NCBI GenBank assembly: GCA_937899305.1 | Contig: CALDJV010001197.1 | Coordinates: forward strand, 1-6,353 | Direction of reading: 5' to 3' | Source: an uncultured Cytophagaceae bacterium | Lineage (GTDB): Bacteria > Bacteroidota > Bacteroidia > Cytophagales > Microscillaceae | DNA length: 6,353 nt | Shown here: positions 1 through 4,925 of the stretch, piece after piece | Position numbering within the stretch: position 1 is the first letter of the stretch | How the letters are laid out: every line of letters begins with the position of its first letter | Made by a program: the position numbers and the translations under genes | Notes under the pieces: model-generated | The model's input: the letters and a program-made list of their open reading frames with translations, nothing else | Database searches by the model: none | Told to the model about the DNA's origin: nothing

Positions 1-24
1 AAAAAAATGAGTGAACCATCGTTT

Positions 25-57
25 AGACCTGACAGGTTTCAAAAACCTGTCAGGTCT
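25..57. repeat. 33-bp near-perfect palindrome (15-bp arms, 3-nt loop)
   Basis: The arms at 25-39 (AGACCTGACAGGTTT) and 43-57 are exact reverse complements around a CAA loop at 40-42. Each arm also contains its own short inverted repeat (ACCTG-A-CAGGT and ACCTG-T-CAGGT), so the element can fold as one long hairpin or two small ones. It lies about 90 bases past the hisG stop on the hisG strand. It could stop that transcript, but no U-tract directly follows the stem on either strand; the nearest T-run on the minus strand (positions 1-7) is 17 bases away. The compact self-complementary form suggests a dispersed REP-like intergenic palindrome. I have the impression that similar CCTGACAGG palindromes recur in Bacteroidota genomes, but I could not check this. 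Confidence 0.8.
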
Positions 58-120
58 GGAGCGAACTTTTATGTGTAAAGGAAACGGCTTTGGTTGATAA
101 TTCACCGGCGACCGTGGATT

Positions 121-141
121 ATCGACCATCGACTATAGACT
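121..141. repeat. Short heptamer tandem repeat beside the hisG stop
   Basis: Three consecutive 7-base units, ATCGACC, ATCGACT and ATAGACT, run up to five bases before the hisG stop codon. The copies are few and imperfect, so this is a small degenerate repeat. No reading frame uses it. Together with the palindrome at 25-57 it makes the 1-145 gap look like repeat-bearing spacer rather than a gene. I see no start of another his gene in this gap. Confidence 0.5.
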
Positions 142-145
142 AAGG

Positions 146-1006
146 TTATACAATCATTTTCTCAATAGGAACAATCAAAATACCTCCGGCACCTTTTTCC
201 TGTAGTTGATCGATGATGTTCCAGAAATCGTCTTCATCGATCACCGAGTGTACCGAACTCCAACCCTCTTCGGCCAAAGGCAAAATCGTGGGGCTTTTCA
301 TTCCAGGAATGATGTCTACAATTTCGTCTAGTTTTTCGTTAGGCGCATTTAACAGGATGTATTTGGTGTTTTTGGCTTTTTTGTAAGCCTTGATACGAAA
401 CATCAGCTTGTCTAACAAAGCTTGCTTGTCGGTACTCAGGTTTTGGTTGGCCACCAATACTGCCTGAGATCTCAAGATGGTTTCTACCTCTTTCAATCCA
501 TTGCTCAACAGGGTACTTCCAGTACTCACAATATCGCATACTGCATCGGCCAAGCCAATACTAGGGGCAATTTCTACCGATCCACTGATGAGGTGCACAT
601 CCACATTGATGTTTTTTTCGGCAAAAAAGGTTCTCAGGGTATGGGGGTAAGACGTCGCCACCCTTTTGCCTTCGAAATAAGTCAAGTCGGTGTATTCGAG
701 CTCCCTTTTTACGGCCAATGAAACCCGGCATTTTGAGAAGCCCAAATAGTCGATGACATTGATCGATTTATTTTTCTCAATGTGTACATTTTCGCCAATG
801 ATACCAATGTCTACTACGCCATCTTCTACATAAGCGGGAATGTCGGATACCCTCAAAAATAAGATTTCAGCAGGGAAGTTTCGAGCTTCGGCTTTCAAAC
901 GACTACCATAAGCACTGAAGCGAATGCCACATTCTTTGAGTAGGGCTACTGAATCTTCGTACAATCGTCCGGATTTTTGAATCGCAATTTTGATTTTTGT
1001 CTCCAT
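146..1006 (-). CDS. hisG: ATP phosphoribosyltransferase, long form (HisG_L)
   Basis: This enzyme catalyses the first, committed step of histidine synthesis, joining ATP and PRPP to give phosphoribosyl-ATP in the cytoplasm. At 286 residues it has the length of the long form, which carries its own regulatory domain and needs no HisZ partner. Visible hallmarks are the N-terminal AIQKSGRL segment (residues 8-15), DIGIIGENV (66-74), TSYPHTLR (118-125) and the PRPP-binding stretch EIAPSIGLADAVCDIVSTGST (core 145-165). The region from about 215 to the end, including GWSSVHSVI and GAGGILIVPIEKM, fits the C-terminal ACT-like domain that binds histidine for feedback inhibition. The ATG at 1006 places the family-typical KIKIAIQKSGRL correctly, although no Shine-Dalgarno is evident. 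A leader with a His-rich peptide lies upstream, so control is probably both allosteric and by attenuation. No hisD start is seen in the 145 bases downstream. Confidence 0.97.
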   Translation of the reverse strand: METKIKIAIQKSGRLYEDSVALLKECGIRFSAYGSRLKAEARNFPAEILFLRVSDIPAYVEDGVVDIGIIGENVHIEKNKSINVIDYLGFSKCRVSLAVKRELEYTDLTYFEGKRVATSYPHTLRTFFAEKNINVDVHLISGSVEIAPSIGLADAVCDIVSTGSTLLSNGLKEVETILRSQAVLVANQNLSTDKQALLDKLMFRIKAYKKAKNTKYILLNAPNEKLDEIVDIIPGMKSPTILPLAEEGWSSVHSVIDEDDFWNIIDQLQEKGAGGILIVPIEKMIV

Positions 1007-1150
1007 GAGAGCAATATTGATTATGAGTTTTGAATGATAGTTTCTATAATGACTTTATTGATACTTGCTGACTTTGCCAATACAACACACGAGTAGGGGA
1101 GCTCAAACACAGCGGCTCCAATGGCTCTTAACAAAGTGCCGATGGTAGTC

Positions 1151-1221
1151 AGAAAATAAAAAGAAAAAATTAGATGAAATTGTTTGATTTACCTGGATAG
1201 TGTAGGAGTGGGCAAATCAAA
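1151..1221 (-). terminator. Candidate attenuator terminator in the hisG leader
   Basis: On the hisG strand TTTGATTTGCC (1221-1211) can pair with GGTAAATCAAA (1193-1183), giving an 11-bp stem with one G-U pair and a 17-base loop. A U-rich stretch follows (AATTTTTTCTTTTTATTTT, within 1151-1171). About 11 bases separate stem and longest U-run, so this is not a textbook intrinsic terminator. The first arm begins five bases after the stop codon of the His-rich leader frame, where a terminating ribosome would cover it. That placement is what an attenuator needs. The remaining leader (1007-1150) contains only a weak GGAGC/GCTCC pairing (1098-1102 with 1115-1119) and no other gene or site that I can support. 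Confidence 0.55.
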
Positions 1222-1226
1222 AAAAA

Positions 1227-1385
1227 TTAATGGCAATGATGATGCGCCAAATGATGGGAATGGTGATGAGCAGGTGCAGGAGTGGTAGGGGTCTTGAAAA
1301 GGCCAGGCATAGCGTTGAGCGCTATGGGGTTGTCTTGTACAATAAGATAAGAAAGGAATGAATTGGTTTGGTTTATAAAATTCAT
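1227..1385 (-). CDS. Histidine-rich leader peptide of hisG (his attenuator)
   Basis: This small frame lies between a promoter element and hisG on the same strand. From the ATG at 1385 it encodes 52 residues beginning MNFINQTNSF and ending HHHSHHLAHHHCH followed by TAA. Nine of the last 13 residues are histidine (eight CAT codons and one CAC, 1230-1268). An internal in-frame ATG at 1310 would give a 27-residue version (MPGLFKTPTTPAPA plus the His block). The longer start is about 35 bases from the -7 element; the shorter start sits inside a hairpin stem (1308-1326). A run of codons for the end-product amino acid just upstream of the first enzyme of its pathway is the hallmark of ribosome-mediated attenuation, as in the enterobacterial his leader. 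When charged tRNA-His is scarce, ribosomes would stall here and change folding downstream. What I see is the peptide and its position; the mechanism is inferred. No independent function for the peptide is expected. Confidence 0.78.
   Translation of the reverse strand: MNFINQTNSFLSYLIVQDNPIALNAMPGLFKTPTTPAPAHHHSHHLAHHHCH
1308..1326 (-). other. Small hairpin inside the leader reading frame
   Basis: CATAGCG and CGCTATG form a perfect 7-bp stem with a 5-base loop on the transcript. The downstream arm contains the internal ATG (1310-1308) of the His-rich leader frame. If that ATG is the true start, the hairpin would hide it. If translation starts at 1385, ribosomes would melt the hairpin before reaching the His codons. 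It may serve as a pause hairpin that couples RNA polymerase to the ribosome, but that is inference. Confidence 0.45.
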
Positions 1386-1422
1386 TACAAAGATATTTTG
1401 TAAATGATGAATTGATTTGCGG

Positions 1423-1430
1423 CAAATATA
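1423..1430 (-). promoter_or_regulatory. Bacteroidota-type -7 element for the his leader transcript
   Basis: The minus strand reads TATATTTG here, an exact match to the Bacteroidota -7 consensus TAnnTTTG. It lies about 38 bases before the leader-peptide ATG at 1385. No clear TTG/TTTG -33 box is present about 19-21 bases further upstream, which lowers confidence. The element overlaps a 13-bp inverted repeat, ATTTGC-G-GCAAAT (1415-1427), that might be an operator or chance. The transcript would start a few bases downstream, giving a leader of about 410 bases before hisG. Between here and the divergent gene starting at 1573 I see no second consensus promoter on the plus strand. Confidence 0.5.
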
Positions 1431-1572
1431 AAATAAAAGGATTGGGAATTCCTAATGATTTGGCCATAAATATGATAGCCAGTAGCACATTGGGGTTAGT
1501 CCAAAGTAGACTGGAACTTATCCCGTTACGGTGGTGTTTTGCCCACAATACATCCATCTAATCTATCTACCG

Positions 1573-2709
1573 ATGACAAAACTATTACCCATTTGCTTAT
1601 TGACTTTTTTAGGGTTGGCAACCCTTACTGGTTGGGCTCAGGTACAAAACCCTGACAAACTGGACAAACGCTGGAAAACCGATACCACCATTCACACGGT
1701 GCCTCTGGAAGAGTTCAAAGCACTGTTGCCTCGCGATGGTATTCCACCCATCGATCGTCCCCAGTTTTTTACTCAAAAACAGGCCCGACAAAACTATTTC
1801 GAGCACGAACCAGTCATTGCTCTGGAAATCGACGGCGTCGCCAAGGCCTATCCTTTGAATGTATTGACTTACCACGAAATTGTGAACGACCAAATAGGGG
1901 AGGTGCCCATAACGGCTACTTATTGCCCGTTGTGCAATGCCGCCATTATTTTTGATCGTCGCTTGACTTACAAGGGGAAAAAGTACAAATTGGATTTTGG
2001 GGTTTCGGGAATGTTGCGTAAAAGCGATATGGTAATGTGGGACCGCCAGACCCAAACCTGGTGGCAGCAAATTGTGGGTGAAGCAGTGGTAGGAAAACTT
2101 GCCGGGGCTACCCTTACCCAATTAGATGCTCAAATTATTTCGCTCCAGGAGTTTTTCAAGACTTACCCTCAGGGGCAGGTACTTTCTACCAACACTGGGT
2201 TCGAAAAAATGAAAAAACGCTACGGTAAAAACTACTACAAAGGGTATGACTCAAGTGTGCAACCTCGTTTGTTCAAAGGCAAGGTAGATGAGCGTTTGCC
2301 TGCTATGGAGCGGGTAATTGATATTTATTTCCAAGGTAAATACAAAATCTATCCCTTAAAAATTATTCAAAAACGTGGGGTGATCAATGATCGGTTCAAG
2401 CGCAAAAATTTGGTGATTTTTCATCAATATGGCACTCGTTCTATTTTAGACAAACAAAGCATTCAGGCCTCTAAAGACATTGGATCTACCACGGTGTTTG
2501 ATCCTAAAGTAGCGGGGCAAGTACTGACCTTCAAAAAGACCAAAAAAGGCTTCACTGACCAACAAACCGGGTCTACCTGGGACATCACCGGGCAGTGCAT
2601 TGCCGGAAAACACCAGGGAAAAAAACTGCGCCGGATTCGCTATGGCAACCATTTTGCCTTTGCCTGGTTTGCTTTTCACCCCAACGACAGCGAGCTTTAT
2701 AAAGAATAA
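1573..2709 (+). CDS. Secreted DUF3179 domain protein
   Basis: The 378-residue product starts with a Sec signal peptide (MTKLLPICLLTFLGLATLTGWA, likely cut after Ala22 before QVQNP), so it is exported, probably to the periplasm. The remainder matches the DUF3179 family as I know it: AYPLNVLTYHEIVND (92-106), TYCPLCNAA with a CxxC pair (Cys118, Cys121), then FGVSGMLRKSDMVMWDRQT (142-160) followed by a Trp pair (163-164). Near the end are STWDITGQC (334-342) and HFAFAWFAFHP (360-370). The family's biochemical role is not established. The conserved CxxC with nearby His/Glu suggests metal binding or redox chemistry, but I would not assign an activity. An in-frame GTG at 1531 would put 14 extra residues before the signal peptide, so the ATG at 1573 is preferred; there is no Shine-Dalgarno. 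The gene is divergent from the hisG leader and convergent with the next gene. Confidence 0.9.
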   Translation: MTKLLPICLLTFLGLATLTGWAQVQNPDKLDKRWKTDTTIHTVPLEEFKALLPRDGIPPIDRPQFFTQKQARQNYFEHEPVIALEIDGVAKAYPLNVLTYHEIVNDQIGEVPITATYCPLCNAAIIFDRRLTYKGKKYKLDFGVSGMLRKSDMVMWDRQTQTWWQQIVGEAVVGKLAGATLTQLDAQIISLQEFFKTYPQGQVLSTNTGFEKMKKRYGKNYYKGYDSSVQPRLFKGKVDERLPAMERVIDIYFQGKYKIYPLKIIQKRGVINDRFKRKNLVIFHQYGTRSILDKQSIQASKDIGSTTVFDPKVAGQVLTFKKTKKGFTDQQTGSTWDITGQCIAGKHQGKKLRRIRYGNHFAFAWFAFHPNDSELYKE

Positions 2710-2723
2710 AATATCATTGAGAA

Positions 2724-2781
2724 ATATTGATCATTGCCTCGGTTCTTGTTTATATAAAACGACGAGGCAATGATCAAATAT
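2724..2781. terminator. Bidirectional terminator hairpin between convergent genes
   Basis: TTGATCATTGCCTCG (2727-2741) pairs perfectly over 15 bp with 2763-2777. With one bulged base, ATAT on each flank extends the stem. A nested GTTT/AAAC stem (2748-2751 with 2757-2760) fills most of the loop. It lies midway between the stop of the DUF3179 gene (2709) and the stop of the DUF4157 gene (2817), where one hairpin can serve both transcripts. The sequences after the stem are AT-rich without a long U-run, so it may act partly as a 3'-end stabiliser. Confidence 0.75.
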
Positions 2782-2816
2782 AGTTTGTGAAGTATTACTC
2801 AAAATGAGCCGATGAC

Positions 2817-4727
2817 TTAGTCTTGTGAGAATGGGTTGCTGCGAGGTTTTCTGAATAGCAAGTTAGCAAGTGAGCTTGTGACATCCTTCTTTGATTGTGA
2901 GTCTAACGTCAAGATTTTCTCATTACTCCTTTGAGCTAGGAAGTGACTATCTAATTGCTTACTACTCATTTTTACATTATTAGATTTCAATTTTTGGTTA
3001 GGATCAATGTCTACCCAATTCCTGATCTGTTGGGCAAGGTCCCCGTTTTCTACTGCTTTTCTGATATATCCGGTACTTTCACTGTAATCCCCTGAGATCA
3101 TAATCAGGTTTTCCACGACTGAAGTGTGAGACACGGCTCCGAAAAGTTCAGCGTATACTTCATCATCCATTGCCTCTTGCGAGTCTAAAGATTGGGCAAT
3201 CGGTTTAAGAAAATCACGGGCAACGCCTTCGGCAGATAGTATTCTTCCTTGCCCAAACTTTGATCTGGATTTTTTGGTGGCTTCCTGGTTGTCTTCTTTT
3301 ACCAAATCATCCTGAGGACCACGAGGTTCCACGTCAGTCATAAATTCTTTAAGGGTATAAGTTCCTTCATAAGATTGGTACAAACGAACGAGCCCTGGGT
3401 ACAATCTTTCAAACACAAAAGTGTGTCCTGGATTGGTCAGTTTTACCTGCATCACTCCATTTCCCTCCAGATTGGCCCACTTCATAAAATGATCAATCAT
3501 TGATTTTCCACCTGTTTGGCTAAAACGATTTGATTGGATATTGGGAGTACTTACTTCTTTAAAAGTAGGGAATTCACCTTCATTATCCTCACCCTTGGTT
3601 TGTTCCATAAGATCTGTCCCCAAAACATCGGCCATGGCCAGGTATGCGGTCAGGTCACAAATGGTACCCGCTTTCCAGGTTTGATCTTCAAGCGAATTGG
3701 TGTCATGATCTATGTCTTCTTGAGTCACCTCAGGAGATTTTACCAACATTTGCCGATAAAAATCAAGGGGAATATTGTTGGCCAAATGCATCATACTTTG
3801 GTAAAGTGGAGTATCAAATGTATTCTCCATCCTTTGTCCAGGACTCTTCATCATTACTTGGAAGGCACTAATATCCTTTGATGTAATACCACAGATCGTC
3901 TCGCCTACAATCTTAAAGCTCTTCTCGTTTCTGATTCCAAAAAAGCCATCTTTGTGCAAAGGAATCTCATAAGTGTCATCAAGATCTTTATCTATTGTCT
4001 CAAAAGCATTTTCAATCTCTTGAGGAGATAATCCGAGATATGCCAAAGCAGAAAATGATTTACTTTGTTTAAATTGATTGTAGAAGGTATCCAATGCATT
4101 GCCCGTGACTCTTTTTTCGGTTTGTTCATCTATAAACCGGGCCTGAAGTGGGCCATCAGTGTTTTGAGCAGTGCTCAAGGACGTTCCTTCGCTCATTTTG
4201 GCCTGCAGGGGCGTATTCATGATTTTATCGGCGACGGCTTCACGGGTAGTATCTACGCTTTGGCCATTGACTACCTTGTCGCCTTTGGGGGTCCCATTTT
4301 TAGCATTGTCGATGGCGTGCCCAAATTCGTGTTTACGGTTTTGTAAAGTAAATTGCCCTGGAGCATAATGAATGTCTTTGCCTTGAATAGTAGCCGCAGC
4401 CCCTACCGAACCTGGAAACGAAGAGTCTTTGTGTTCTTTATATCCCGAAAGATCTACTCCGTATTGATTGCCCATGCCTTCTTTCAGGCCGTCGCCTTGC
4501 GTACCATTGCGTTGTACGGTGCCTTTTGAGTGGTTCCGCTGCACTGGCCTTTGTTTGGCCTGGACTGGTCTCTGCTTGGCTTGTACAGGTTTGTGTTTGG
4601 CTTGTACTGGCCTTTGCTTGGCCTGAATCGAGGGTTTCTGTTTCTTTTTATTTTGAACTACATCTTGCGTCGATTGAGATGATAGTTGTGCATCCTGGTC
4701 ATTCCCTTTTTGGATAGGTGATAGCAT
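2817..4727 (-). CDS. DUF4157 metalloprotease-like protein, candidate eCIS-linked effector
   Basis: The 636-residue protein has no signal peptide or membrane segment. Residues 1-33 are polar. Residues 34-65 hold heptad repeats (VQAKQRP, VQAKHKP, VQAKQRP, VQAKQRP, then VQRNHSK). Residues 81-173 match DUF4157: GVDLSGYKEHKDSSFPG, a DIHYAPGQF strand, HEFGH (133-137, the zinc-binding HExxH) and REAVADKIM (162-170), where Glu163 could be the third ligand. PLQAK (173-177) and PLQAR (193-197) resemble the N-terminal repeat. The C-terminal 440 residues match nothing I recognise with confidence. They have Cys357 at the start of a likely helix (GTICDLTAYLAMADVLG), a GHTFVFE strand with His435, and RLYQSYEGTYTL with Gln451, an order like papain-fold peptidases. 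Only two cysteines occur (279, 357). DUF4157 is an established N-terminal domain of toxins associated with extracellular contractile injection systems, so an exported effector is plausible. No injection-system gene lies nearby. It has its own 198-base upstream gap and is probably monocistronic. Confidence 0.85.
   Translation of the reverse strand: MLSPIQKGNDQDAQLSSQSTQDVVQNKKKQKPSIQAKQRPVQAKHKPVQAKQRPVQAKQRPVQRNHSKGTVQRNGTQGDGLKEGMGNQYGVDLSGYKEHKDSSFPGSVGAAATIQGKDIHYAPGQFTLQNRKHEFGHAIDNAKNGTPKGDKVVNGQSVDTTREAVADKIMNTPLQAKMSEGTSLSTAQNTDGPLQARFIDEQTEKRVTGNALDTFYNQFKQSKSFSALAYLGLSPQEIENAFETIDKDLDDTYEIPLHKDGFFGIRNEKSFKIVGETICGITSKDISAFQVMMKSPGQRMENTFDTPLYQSMMHLANNIPLDFYRQMLVKSPEVTQEDIDHDTNSLEDQTWKAGTICDLTAYLAMADVLGTDLMEQTKGEDNEGEFPTFKEVSTPNIQSNRFSQTGGKSMIDHFMKWANLEGNGVMQVKLTNPGHTFVFERLYPGLVRLYQSYEGTYTLKEFMTDVEPRGPQDDLVKEDNQEATKKSRSKFGQGRILSAEGVARDFLKPIAQSLDSQEAMDDEVYAELFGAVSHTSVVENLIMISGDYSESTGYIRKAVENGDLAQQIRNWVDIDPNQKLKSNNVKMSSKQLDSHFLAQRSNEKILTLDSQSKKDVTSSLANLLFRKPRSNPFSQD
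4542..4625 (-). repeat. Four in-frame 21-bp tandem repeats (heptad PVQAKQR)
   Basis: Four adjacent 21-bp units (4542-4562, 4563-4583, 4584-4604, 4605-4625) lie inside the DUF4157 gene, each encoding one seven-residue unit of the [IV]QAK[QH][RK]P type. Because each unit is a whole number of codons, copy number can change without a frameshift. The units differ at third codon positions and at a few residues (KHKP against KQRP), so this is not a very recent duplication. The linker is basic and Gln-rich and is probably disordered. Confidence 0.9.
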
Positions 4728-4925
4728 AAGTGAAAAACAGTTTTGTTTATGTTGTTAGTTTTTTGTGTACTTAGTATCAGGGTAAGCAGGGGATGACCAT
4801 CCTTGTAATGACTTAAATTTATATTTTTTACTTTTTGTTGATATAATTATATGATTTATCTGTATAGTGATGTTTTTTTTAGCGATTTTCTCAAGCAAAA
4901 ATTTCTCCAGTCAAACTTTTTTTAG
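4728..4925 (-). other. AT-rich intergenic gap, presumed promoter region of the DUF4157 gene
   Basis: This gap separates the stop of the DUF5916 gene from the ATG of the DUF4157 gene on the same strand. It is strongly AT-rich, with A-runs typical of Bacteroidota upstream regions, and the ATG is preceded by an A/T-rich stretch without Shine-Dalgarno. I find no TAnnTTTG match on the minus strand. A TATAAT-like string is present around 4850, but without a properly spaced partner. No good terminator hairpin follows the DUF5916 stop. Confidence 0.35.

Noticed and set aside
1189..1557. 122-codon open frame on the minus strand upstream of hisG
   Set aside because: It overlaps the His-rich leader in another frame, has no domain-like pattern, and spans the promoter element and part of the attenuator hairpin. 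It looks like a chance frame.
1531..1572. N-terminal extension of the DUF3179 protein from the GTG at 1531
   Set aside because: The extra 14 residues would precede a standard signal peptide that begins properly at the ATG at 1573.
3534..3881. 115-codon plus-strand frame inside the DUF4157 gene
   Set aside because: It is antisense to a well-supported long coding sequence and has no recognisable features. The same holds for other plus-strand frames between 3500 and 4720 and for those antisense to hisG and DUF3179.
4542..4625. CRISPR-like array
   Set aside because: The repeats are directly adjacent 21-bp coding units without spacers and are in frame with the protein.
4791..4802. Small inverted repeat GGATG-AC-CATCC upstream of the DUF4157 gene
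   Set aside because: The arms are only 5 bp with a 2-base centre, no flanking symmetry and no nearby promoter match. It is too weak to call an operator.
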